A stretch of DNA of 64,000 nucleotides. Source: Tuwongella immobilis (lineage in GTDB: Bacteria; Planctomycetota; Planctomycetia; Gemmatales; Gemmataceae). Positions 17,063-25,045 of this stretch are shown in pieces. The stretch covers positions 4,750,920-4,814,919 of the forward strand of contig NZ_LR593887.1 of the NCBI RefSeq assembly GCF_901538355.1. Direction: 5' to 3'. Position numbers and translations under genes: made by a program. The notes beneath the pieces are model-generated. The model saw only the letters and a program-made list of their open reading frames with translations. It did no database searches and was not told the origin of the DNA. The number at the start of each line of letters is the position of its first letter. Position 1 is the first letter of the stretch.

Positions 17063-19318
17063 ATGGCTGAACCCAAATCTCCCTCCACGAACTCGCCGCT
17101 GGCCGATCCAGTGGCGGGGTTGGTGGTCTTTCTCGTGGCCCTCCCGTTGTGCCTGGGCGTGGCACTGGCATCGAATGCGCCGCCGTTCGCGGGTGTGTTG
17201 GCGGGCGTCGTCGGCGGAATCCTCGTCGGAATGTTATCAGGCTCGCACACCAGCGTCAGCGGTCCCGCAGCCGGCCTGACCGCGATTGTCGCTGCCGAAA
17301 TCGCAAGCCTTGGATCGTTCCAAGCCTTTCTCCTGGCCGTGTTTCTGGCCGGCATTCTCCAGATCGGCCTCGGGCTGATTCGCGCCGGCTCGCTCTCCGC
17401 ATTTGTGCCCACGGGGGTGATAAAGGGGCTGCTCGCCGCCATCGGGATCATTCTTATCCTGAAACAAATTCCCCACCTCTTCGGACACGACCCCGACCCC
17501 GAAGGCGATATGTCGTTCCTTCAAATTGACAAAGAAACCACCTTCTCAGAGTTGGGTCTGATTGTCAACGACTCGCATTTGGGCGCATCGGTCATCGGCT
17601 TATTCTCACTGGCGCTCTTGTTTACCTGGGACCGCATCAAGGCGTTGAAATACTCGCTGGTACCCGCGCCGCTGGTGGTGGTGCTGCTGGGCATGGGCTT
17701 GGCGATGTTGTTCCAAAATCTGGGCGGGTATTGGCTCATCGGGCCATCGCACCTGGTCGCGGTGCCGGTGTCGCAAAATGTCGGCGAATTTCTGAACTTC
17801 TTGCAACTGCCCGATTTCTCGCAATTGGGCAACCGAGCGGTCTATCTGGCCGCCATCACCATTGCGATTGTCGCATCATTAGAAACTCTCTTGAATCTCG
17901 AAGCCGTCGATAAGATCGACCCGCGCCAACGCGTCTCCCCCGCCAGCCGCGAACTCGTCGCCCAAGGCGTGGGCAACATGACGTGCGGATTGATCGGCGG
18001 CCTGCCGGTCACGTCGGTGATTGTCCGCAGTTCGGTCAACATCAACGCGGGCGCCCGAACGAAACTCGCGGCCATCTTCCACGGCGTGCTGCTTTTGGCC
18101 TGTGTGATGTTTTTCGAGGAAATTCTGAATCTCATTCCGCTGTCGTGTCTGGCGGCGATTCTGCTGCACACCGGCTTCAAACTCGCCAGCTTCACCCTTG
18201 CCAAACAGATGTGGCGCGAGGGGTGGAATCAGTTCATTCCGTTTCTGGTGACGGTCGTGGCGATTGTCCTCACCGACTTGCTGATTGGCGTGATTATCGG
18301 CCTGTTGATTAGCATTGCGTTCATTTTGCACAGCAACATTCGCCGCCCTTTGCGAATTTTCATCGAGAAGCACATCGGCGGAGAAGTCACCCGATTGGAA
18401 CTCGCCAGCCAGGTGAGCTTCCTGAATCGGGCGGCCATCGTCGAAGTCCTCGACTCAATTCCGCGCGGTGGGCATGTGCTGATCGACGCCACCACCACCG
18501 ATTACATCGACCCGGATATTCTCAGCCTGTTTCGAGAGTTTCACGCCACTACCGGCCCCGCTCGCGGAGTGGAAGTCAGCCTGCGCGGATTCCGTGAACG
18601 GTACCACCTCGAAGATCAAACGCAGTTCATCGACTATTCCAGCCGCGAGATGCAGCACAGTCTCACGCCGAAACAGGTGCTCGACATTCTGATGGACGGC
18701 CATCAGCGCTTTCGCACGGGACGCCGATTGACCCGCGATCTCGCTCGGCAACTCAATGCCACCGCCGCTGCCCAGCATCCGCTCGCGGTCGTGCTGAGCT
18801 GCATGGATTCGCGTGCCCCCGCCGAACTGATCTTCGACGTTGGCCTGGGCGATATCTTTGTGGTGCGGGTTGCGGGCAACATCGTCCGCCGCAAAGTCTT
18901 GGGCAGTATTGAGTACGGGACGGCTGTTGCCGGGGCCAAACTGGTGCTGGTCATGGGGCACACCCGCTGCGGCGCAGTGGGCACCGCTGTCCGTCTGTGG
19001 AATTCCACCGACAAACTATTCGAGATGACCGGCTGCCAGCACCTCGACCCGATTATCCAAGACATTCACCCCTCGGTAGACCTGCACACCTGTGAGAATT
19101 TCCACAACGAGTCAGCCGAAGTCCAAGAGCGGATCATCAACGAAGCCGCCGAGCGGAATATCCGCCGCATGGTCGCGCTGATGCCGCAGGAGAGTCAAAC
19201 CCTGGCGCAACTGCTGCGCGATGGGAAAATCATGATCGTCGGTGCCATGTACGATGTGGTCAGCGGCGAAGTGCGGATTCTCGATCCACTGCCAACACCG
19301 CAACCCGTTTCGGAATAA
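17063..19318 (+). CDS. SulP-STAS-beta-carbonic anhydrase fusion, putative bicarbonate transporter
   Basis: This 751-residue protein joins an inner-membrane SulP transporter to a carbonic anhydrase. Residues 1 to about 430 hold the multi-helix SulP core (LADPVAGLVVFLVALPLCLG, then SGSHTSVSGPAAG). A short STAS domain follows (HVLIDATTTDYIDPDIL). The C-terminal 180 residues are a beta-carbonic anhydrase with zinc ligands in CMDSRAP and GHTRCGAVG. SulP-CA fusions are known in several bacteria and are thought to move bicarbonate, with the enzyme interconverting CO2. ATG at 17063 is chosen because the SulP domain begins within 15 residues, although its ribosome site is weak; an in-frame start at 16946 is possible. 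Confidence 0.92.
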   Translation: MAEPKSPSTNSPLADPVAGLVVFLVALPLCLGVALASNAPPFAGVLAGVVGGILVGMLSGSHTSVSGPAAGLTAIVAAEIASLGSFQAFLLAVFLAGILQIGLGLIRAGSLSAFVPTGVIKGLLAAIGIILILKQIPHLFGHDPDPEGDMSFLQIDKETTFSELGLIVNDSHLGASVIGLFSLALLFTWDRIKALKYSLVPAPLVVVLLGMGLAMLFQNLGGYWLIGPSHLVAVPVSQNVGEFLNFLQLPDFSQLGNRAVYLAAITIAIVASLETLLNLEAVDKIDPRQRVSPASRELVAQGVGNMTCGLIGGLPVTSVIVRSSVNINAGARTKLAAIFHGVLLLACVMFFEEILNLIPLSCLAAILLHTGFKLASFTLAKQMWREGWNQFIPFLVTVVAIVLTDLLIGVIIGLLISIAFILHSNIRRPLRIFIEKHIGGEVTRLELASQVSFLNRAAIVEVLDSIPRGGHVLIDATTTDYIDPDILSLFREFHATTGPARGVEVSLRGFRERYHLEDQTQFIDYSSREMQHSLTPKQVLDILMDGHQRFRTGRRLTRDLARQLNATAAAQHPLAVVLSCMDSRAPAELIFDVGLGDIFVVRVAGNIVRRKVLGSIEYGTAVAGAKLVLVMGHTRCGAVGTAVRLWNSTDKLFEMTGCQHLDPIIQDIHPSVDLHTCENFHNESAEVQERIINEAAERNIRRMVALMPQESQTLAQLLRDGKIMIVGAMYDVVSGEVRILDPLPTPQPVSE

Positions 19319-19479
19319 CGGGTTGCCATCGCTTCGCTGATCTGAATAGCGGCGTCAGCCTCCTCGTGCGGTGCCTGTCTGGTGCCGCTCGAGAAGCGCC
19401 AAAATTCCAATGACCGGAATTGGCTCGATTTCATCACGAATGAATTGCCAATCCCGGAAACGGAACTTCCGTTCGATGC

Positions 19480-19508
19480 TTGAGTTGACGAGAGTTGTGA
19501 GATACACT
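19480..19508 (+). promoter_or_regulatory. Promoter candidate for the DUF1549 gene
   Basis: TTGAGT (19480-19485), a 17-base spacer and TACACT (19503-19508) precede the ATG at 19554 by 45 bases. An inverted repeat AATTCC/GGAATT (19403-19408, 19416-19421) lies about 60 bases upstream. Confidence 0.45.
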
Positions 19509-19553
19509 ATCCCGAATGCCACACTTCCACCGCCATGGATCGGAGCACGAACC

Positions 19554-21767
19554 ATGCGACGATTGTTCCGGGTTGCTGCCGTCGGATTATTGGGACTGAT
19601 GTTTGCCCATCATGGGCCACTTCGCGCGATTGATCCGCCATCGTCGGAATTGAGCGATGATTGGGTCTATGAAGGGCTGCGTGACCCGAAACCGCCGGTT
19701 GTGCCCGCGAATTTGGCCAATCGCGTTCGCAATCCGATCGATGCGTTCCTGCTGGCGGAACTTGGCAAGAAGGGGCTGAGTTTCCGGCCGGATGCAGCCC
19801 CGGCCACACTGATTCGCCGCATCACCTTCGACCTCACCGGCCTGCCGCCCACTCCAGAAGAAGTCGCCGCCTTCGTCACCGATCCATCCGATGCCGCGTA
19901 TGAGAAACTGGTCGATCGCCTGATGGCCTCGCCGCATTATGGCGAACGCATGGCGCAATCGTGGCTGGATCTGGTCCGCTTTGCCGAAACCGATGGCTTC
20001 AAGCAGGACGATCCGCGGCCAGGTGCATGGCTGTACCGCGATTATGTTATCCAATCGTTCCAGAATGATAAGCCGTATGATCGCTTCATTCAAGAACAGT
20101 TGGCCGGAGATGAGATGTTCCCCGGTGATTCGCAAGCGGCCATCGCCACCGGAATGAATCGACACTATCCCGATGAATATAATGCCGTCAATCTCGAACA
20201 GCGTCGTATTGAAATTCTTACCGACATTACGGACACCGTGGGTTCGGCGGTGATGGGGCTGACGATTGGCTGTGCACGCTGCCACGATCATAAGTTCGAC
20301 CCCATTTTGCAATCGGATTATTTCCGCATCCAAGCGTTCTTTGCTGGCTGGGGGCCGGTCGATCAGCCCGTGTTCCGAAATGCCGATGAGAAAACGGCTT
20401 ACGAAAAACGGCTCCAGGAATGGAACAGCCGCACCGCGTCGCTGCAAGCCAAGCAAGCCGAGTTGGAGAAGCCGTATCTGAAATCGGCCGGTGCCAAATC
20501 CCGCCAACGGTTTGATGCCGAGTATGCCAAACTGCTCGATCTCGAACCGAATCAGATGACGCCGCTGCAAATTCAGATTCGTTCCATGATTCGGAATCAA
20601 GTCGTCAATCAGCCCAAGGCGAATGTCCCGGGGACGATGAAGGCACCGGACAAAGAAGCCTGGACGAAGTTGCAACAGGAGATGGAAGCGGTTGCCGGGC
20701 CGAAGCCAGCCGCGCCGCCCAAGGGAATGATGCTGACCGACGTGGGACCAGTCGCGCCGGTGACGCACATTCTGCGTCGCGGAAACTGGCAGACGCCGGG
20801 CAAGGTGATCGAACCGGGCTTCCTCTCTGCCATCGATGATCGCACCGCCGACATCACACCAACCGCCACCACCACCGGCCGCCGCAAAGCCCTCGCCCTC
20901 TGGCTAACACAGCCCGATCAACCGCTGACCACCCGCACCATCGTCAACCGCCTGTGGCAACATCACTTCGGAGTCGGGATTGTCGGCACTCCGAACGACC
21001 TCGGCGTGCAAGGCGATCGCCCCACCCATGTGGAACTGCTCGATTGGCTGGCCCGCGAACTGGTGCGGCAGAAGTGGAGCCTCAAGGCGATGCACCGCAT
21101 GATGGTGCTTTCGAGCGCGTATCGTCAAGCCAGCACACACGATGCGAAATCTGCGGAAGTCGATTCCGGCAACGCGCTGTTGTGGCGGCAGAATCGTCAG
21201 CGGCTGGATGGCGAATCGATCCGCGATGCCATTCTGGCGGTCACCGGAAAGTTGAATCGTGCCCAAGGTGGGCCGGGCGTCTTCCCGGAAGTGCCTGCCG
21301 ACTTGAAGGCGATTGCCAAAGATTGGCCGGTGAGCAAGAACGAGGCCGATCGCAACCGCCGCAGTGTCTATGTTTTCGTCAAACGCAACCTCCGCTATCC
21401 GCTGTTCAGCCTGTTCGATGCCCCGGATCGCACCGAGACTTGCGGCCGCCGATTTGTCACCACCAGCGCGCCGCAAGCCCTGATGCTGCTGAATGATCGG
21501 TTGATTTTGCAGCATGCCAAGGATCTCGCTTCCCGCGTGCTGACCGAATCGGGAAATGAGCCATCGGGCATCGTCGATCGCGCGGTCCGACTCTGCTATA
21601 GCCGCGCTCCAATGGCCGAAGAATCGCACGAACTCCAGACATTCCTGAAGGAACAATCGGTGCGATTGGCCGCAACCTTCCCCGATGCGAAAGTCGCCTT
21701 CCGCGAGGCGGTCGTCGATTTGTGCCATGCGTTGTTGAACACCAACGAATTTCTGACCATCGATTAA
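19554..21767 (+). CDS. DUF1549/DUF1553 (PSCyt2-PSD1) secreted protein
   Basis: This 737-residue exported protein is of a type greatly expanded in planctomycetes. A signal peptide (MRRLFRVAAVGLLGLMFAHH) is followed by the DUF1549/PSCyt2 domain (RRITFDLTGLPPTPEEV, then GERMAQSWLDLVRFAETDGF). This contains a c-type heme motif CARCHDHKFDP. The C-terminal DUF1553/PSD1 domain has NRLWQHHFGVGIV and RRSVYVFVKRN. An N-terminal PSCyt1 cytochrome domain found in longer relatives is missing. GGAG lies 8 bases before the ATG. The neighbouring DUF1501 gene is the usual partner. Biochemical function is undetermined; a redox or polysaccharide-related periplasmic role has been proposed for the families. Confidence 0.92.
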   Translation: MRRLFRVAAVGLLGLMFAHHGPLRAIDPPSSELSDDWVYEGLRDPKPPVVPANLANRVRNPIDAFLLAELGKKGLSFRPDAAPATLIRRITFDLTGLPPTPEEVAAFVTDPSDAAYEKLVDRLMASPHYGERMAQSWLDLVRFAETDGFKQDDPRPGAWLYRDYVIQSFQNDKPYDRFIQEQLAGDEMFPGDSQAAIATGMNRHYPDEYNAVNLEQRRIEILTDITDTVGSAVMGLTIGCARCHDHKFDPILQSDYFRIQAFFAGWGPVDQPVFRNADEKTAYEKRLQEWNSRTASLQAKQAELEKPYLKSAGAKSRQRFDAEYAKLLDLEPNQMTPLQIQIRSMIRNQVVNQPKANVPGTMKAPDKEAWTKLQQEMEAVAGPKPAAPPKGMMLTDVGPVAPVTHILRRGNWQTPGKVIEPGFLSAIDDRTADITPTATTTGRRKALALWLTQPDQPLTTRTIVNRLWQHHFGVGIVGTPNDLGVQGDRPTHVELLDWLARELVRQKWSLKAMHRMMVLSSAYRQASTHDAKSAEVDSGNALLWRQNRQRLDGESIRDAILAVTGKLNRAQGGPGVFPEVPADLKAIAKDWPVSKNEADRNRRSVYVFVKRNLRYPLFSLFDAPDRTETCGRRFVTTSAPQALMLLNDRLILQHAKDLASRVLTESGNEPSGIVDRAVRLCYSRAPMAEESHELQTFLKEQSVRLAATFPDAKVAFREAVVDLCHALLNTNEFLTID

Positions 21768-21801
21768 TCTCCGCCCCGATCATCCCGATGGGAGAACGAC
21801 C

Positions 21802-23235
21802 ATGCAAACTCATGCGGAACTCGCGGCTTATTCGCGGCGACACTTTCTGCGGTCGTGCGGTTTGGGCTTCGGTGCCCTGGCCGCCTCCGCGCTCCCGGCA
21901 CTGACCGGACGGGCTGGTGCGGGCGAATCGAGCGATTCGGCCAACCCGATGACTCCGAAACCGCCGCATCACCCCGCGAAAGCCAAATCGGTAATCTTCC
22001 TCTTCATGGAAGGTGGCCCGTCGCATGTGGATCTCTTCGATCCCAAGCCGGAATTGACCCGTCAACACGGGAAACCGCTTCCGCCCAGCTTCGGGAAAGT
22101 GACCACCGCCATGGGCGTGGGTGGCAATCTGCTGTTGGCCAGCAAGCGGAAGTTCACGCAGTACGGTCAAAGCGGCATTCCCGTGAGCGATTGGCTGCCG
22201 CATACCGCCAAGCATGTGGACGATCTGGCGATTCTGCGTGCCTGTCACGCCGATGGTCTCAATCACGTCGGATCGGTCTGTCAGATGAATACCGGCTCGA
22301 TTCTAGCCGGCCGACCGAGTTTGGGCGCGTGGTCGCTGTACGGATTGGGCAGCATCAATCAGAATTTGCCGGGATTTGTGGTGCTCACCGATGGAGGCGA
22401 TCCGCTGGGCGCGGCCCGAAATTGGGGCACCGGGTTCATGCCGGCCACCTATCAGGGCACGCGATTTCTGCCGGGCAAAAATCCGATTGTGAATCTGGCC
22501 TCGCCGCAAGAGGTGACCAATCGCCGACAGCGGGATAAGCTCGATCTGATTCGCACACTCAACACGATGCACCGCGTCCATCGGGAAGATGACACGATTC
22601 TTTCCGCCCGCCAGAATGCGTATGAACTGGCGTATCGCATGCAGGCCGCCGCACCGGAAGCCGTCGATTTGAGTCAGGAACCCGAGCGAATTCAACGGGC
22701 ATACGGATTGGATCGCAAAGAAACCGCCGCCTACGGTCGGCAATGTCTGCTGGCACGGCGGCTGGTCGAACGCGGCGTGCGATTCGTGCAAATCTACTGC
22801 GGGGCCGGATCGCGCTGGGATGCTCACGGCGACCTGGAAGGCAACCACACGCGGCTCTGCGGGGCATCCGACCAACCCACCGCCGCACTCTTGGCCGACC
22901 TGAAGGCCCGCGGGATGTTGGACGATACGCTGGTCATTTGGGGCGGGGAATTTGGTCGCACGCCCATGACCGAAGGCAAAGACGGCCGCGACCACAACCC
23001 CTGGGGCTTCACCATGTGGATGGCCGGCGGCGGTGTCAAAGGGGGCCAGATCATCGGCGAAACCGACGAATTCGGCCTGCGTGGCGTCAGCGATCGCGTC
23101 CACGTCCACGACCTGCATGCCACCATTTTGCACCTAATGGGGCTGAATCACGAAAATCTGACCTTCCGCCACAACGGACGCGATGAACGCCCCACCGAAA
23201 ATGGCGGCATCCTCATCGAAAAATTACTGGCGTGA
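21802..23235 (+). CDS. DUF1501 Tat-exported protein
   Basis: This 477-residue protein pairs with the preceding DUF1549/DUF1553 gene, 34 bases upstream. The N-terminus has a twin-arginine signal (SRRHFLRSCGLGFGALAASA). The mature part has the sulfatase/alkaline-phosphatase-like DUF1501 features FLFMEGGPSHVDLFDPKP, DTLVIWGGEFGRTP and HDLHATILHLMG. Such pairs recur many times per planctomycete genome and are likely co-expressed. The export route (Tat) suggests folding with a cofactor or metal in the cytoplasm. Substrate is unknown. Confidence 0.92.
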   Translation: MQTHAELAAYSRRHFLRSCGLGFGALAASALPALTGRAGAGESSDSANPMTPKPPHHPAKAKSVIFLFMEGGPSHVDLFDPKPELTRQHGKPLPPSFGKVTTAMGVGGNLLLASKRKFTQYGQSGIPVSDWLPHTAKHVDDLAILRACHADGLNHVGSVCQMNTGSILAGRPSLGAWSLYGLGSINQNLPGFVVLTDGGDPLGAARNWGTGFMPATYQGTRFLPGKNPIVNLASPQEVTNRRQRDKLDLIRTLNTMHRVHREDDTILSARQNAYELAYRMQAAAPEAVDLSQEPERIQRAYGLDRKETAAYGRQCLLARRLVERGVRFVQIYCGAGSRWDAHGDLEGNHTRLCGASDQPTAALLADLKARGMLDDTLVIWGGEFGRTPMTEGKDGRDHNPWGFTMWMAGGGVKGGQIIGETDEFGLRGVSDRVHVHDLHATILHLMGLNHENLTFRHNGRDERPTENGGILIEKLLA

Positions 23236-23319
23236 TTCCCCAGTCGCAGCATCGCACCAAGACGAAATCGAATCTCGGCACGATGTTGCGACTTTCGGCT
23301 GCCCCGCGAGAACGACACC

Positions 23320-24057
23320 ATGATGCCCTTGTACGATGACAATTCAGACCGCCAGCGCACCCCATATGTCACCTGGACGCTGATTGCCATCAACCTGTTC
23401 GTCTTCTTCGTTCTCCAAAAATCCGGGGAAAACGACGCGTTCACCAATGCCTGGTCGACGGTGCCGAAGGAAATTCTCACCGGGCAAGATCTCGCCACCA
23501 CCGTGAATCTCGGCACCAACCAACTCACCGGCGAAAAGCTCCAGTTTTCGTTGGAACCCACGCCGGGATCGGTCTATCTCACACTGCTCACATCGATGTT
23601 CATGCATGGCAGCTTGATGCACCTGCTGGGCAACATGCTGTTTTTGTACATTTTCGGCGACAACGTCGAAGATAAACTCGGGCACGTCAAATACATTGTC
23701 TTTTACCTGCTCACCGGCATCATCGCCTCGCTTTGCCACGTCTTTCTAGCGGGCATCCGACAAACCGATCTGCTCATCCCCTGCCTGGGGGCTTCCGGGG
23801 CGATTTCAGCGGTCATGGCCGGGTATGTCATCACCGATCCCAACCGGCGCGTCGTCGTTCTCGTGCTGCGATTCCTGACCGAAGTGCCCGCCTGGGTGAT
23901 GATCGGCGTCTGGTTTCTATTTCAACTGATTAACGGCATCGGCCTGTTCGGCAATGACACCGAATCCGGTGGCGTGGCGTATGCGGCCCATATTGGTGGA
24001 TTTCTCGCCGGTGCCGTGCTGGTTTATGTGATGATGCCCGTGATTGAGCGACGTTGA
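23320..24057 (+). CDS. Rhomboid-family intramembrane serine protease
   Basis: This 245-residue polytopic membrane protease has catalytic Ser159 in GASGAIS and His224 in AAHIGGFLAG. The upstream HGSLMHLLGNM provides the conserved His101/Asn105 of the oxyanion region. The first loop is extended (about residues 33-85), as in many bacterial rhomboids of this group. The two tandem ATGs at 23320 follow GAGAACGACACC. The stop lies 10 bases before the next gene, so the two may be co-transcribed. Substrates are unknown. Confidence 0.93.
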   Translation: MMPLYDDNSDRQRTPYVTWTLIAINLFVFFVLQKSGENDAFTNAWSTVPKEILTGQDLATTVNLGTNQLTGEKLQFSLEPTPGSVYLTLLTSMFMHGSLMHLLGNMLFLYIFGDNVEDKLGHVKYIVFYLLTGIIASLCHVFLAGIRQTDLLIPCLGASGAISAVMAGYVITDPNRRVVVLVLRFLTEVPAWVMIGVWFLFQLINGIGLFGNDTESGGVAYAAHIGGFLAGAVLVYVMMPVIERR

Positions 24058-24067
24058 AAGAGCGACG

Positions 24068-24571
24068 ATGAACCCGACCGAATCTGCCGCCGTGACTGCA
24101 CTCTTGGATCAACTCCCGCTGATGCCACTCGGCCCCGGCAAACCGCTGCGTGCATTCCACGCGGCGATATCGGCATTGCGTCCCGAGACCGATTTCCCCA
24201 CCGCCCGCGACGCCGACCACGCCCAAGCCGCACTCGCCGGATTATGGCTGGCGTTCAATTTCGAGAGCGAATCGCACGCGATCAGCCAGGATCTGCCGAA
24301 CGCAACCGGCAGCTTCTGGCACGGCATCCTGCACCGACGCGAACCGGATGCCTGGAACGCCAAATACTGGTTCCGCCAAGTGGGAAACCACCCCGTCATC
24401 GCCCAACTCCGCGCCCAATCCCCCGCTCTCGGCTACCGCTACACCACCCCGGAAGCCTTCGTCGATTTCGTCGAACAAGTCCGCGACACCAATTCCGCCA
24501 ACGAAGCACTCGCCCAACGCATCCAAAAACTGGAGTGGCAACTACTCTTCGCCTGGAGCTTCCAGGGGTGA
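24068..24571 (+). CDS. Unrecognised 167-residue soluble protein
   Basis: I do not recognise this protein. It is predicted to be soluble and mainly helical, with Trp/Phe-rich stretches in the middle (GLWLAFNFESESHAIS, GSFWHGILHRREPDAWNAKY, WFRQVGNHPVIAQL). A C-terminal helix ends in QKLEWQLLFAWSFQG. The conserved-looking SFWHGILHRREPD and NAKYWFRQVGNHP segments could form a small active or binding site. ATG at 24068 lies 10 bases after the rhomboid stop with GAAAGAG upstream; an earlier TTG at 24044 would overlap the rhomboid gene. Co-directional placement suggests co-expression with the rhomboid. Confidence 0.7.
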   Translation: MNPTESAAVTALLDQLPLMPLGPGKPLRAFHAAISALRPETDFPTARDADHAQAALAGLWLAFNFESESHAISQDLPNATGSFWHGILHRREPDAWNAKYWFRQVGNHPVIAQLRAQSPALGYRYTTPEAFVDFVEQVRDTNSANEALAQRIQKLEWQLLFAWSFQG

Positions 24572-24610
24572 GCGCTGAGTGGGATGATCCCCGAAAACTC
24601 GAGGTCGAAG

Positions 24611-24808
24611 ATGTCTGCGAAACGCTCCAAACCCGTCAGAAGCTTCGTCAGCAAAATCGTTCGCAAGACGCGCAAGGCAATTCGGACAATGTCGGACGAG
24701 AAGAAGATTGACATCATGGTCGAAGCCGGCATCTTTACGCCCGAAGAAGCCGAGCGAGCCAAGCAGGCATCGGCACGCGCCAGTTCGTCCGCCAATCCAT
24801 CGACATGA
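24611..24808 (+). CDS. Small basic protein of unknown function
   Basis: This 65-residue protein has a Lys/Arg-rich N-terminal half (MSAKRSKPVRSFVSKIVRKT) and a more acidic helical second half (KKIDIMVEAGIFTPEEAERA). The second half resembles the short helix-turn-helix segment seen in SHOCT-like tails, but this is only a resemblance. GAGG lies 6 bases before the ATG at 24611. It is 39 bases after the previous stop and co-directional. I cannot assign a function. Confidence 0.5.
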   Translation: MSAKRSKPVRSFVSKIVRKTRKAIRTMSDEKKIDIMVEAGIFTPEEAERAKQASARASSSANPST

Positions 24809-24958
24809 GTCCGATTCGCCTCAGCAAGTCCCCATTCGATGGCATGTTCTGAATCTTCCATGCGATGGGTGTGACGCACCCCGCAATTCAAGCCGATCCC
24901 GCTTGCGAGAACGGTTTCGGCGAGACATTTGCTGCCCCTCAAATCCGAATTCGAAGCG

Positions 24959-25021
24959 ATTCCGGTTCCGTCCGGAATTTCGTATCGTGAGATCCGCTTG
25001 AGGCATAGACTAACGGTCTAT
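24959..25021 (+). promoter_or_regulatory. Two inverted repeats upstream of the SGNH gene
   Basis: ATTCCGG/CCGGAAT (24959-24965 and 24972-24978, 6-base gap) and ATAGAC/GTCTAT (25005-25010 and 25016-25021, 5-base gap) lie within 90 bases of the ATG at 25046. They could be operators or leader hairpins. No good -35/-10 pair is visible. Confidence 0.35.
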
Positions 25022-25045
25022 CTTTGTGGCGTGGAGGGTCGAGCG

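Noticed and set aside
25005-25021. ATAGAC/GTCTAT as a third TetR operator
   Set aside because: The half-sites are arranged differently from TAGACTG-N2-CAGACTA and the gene is unrelated to efflux.
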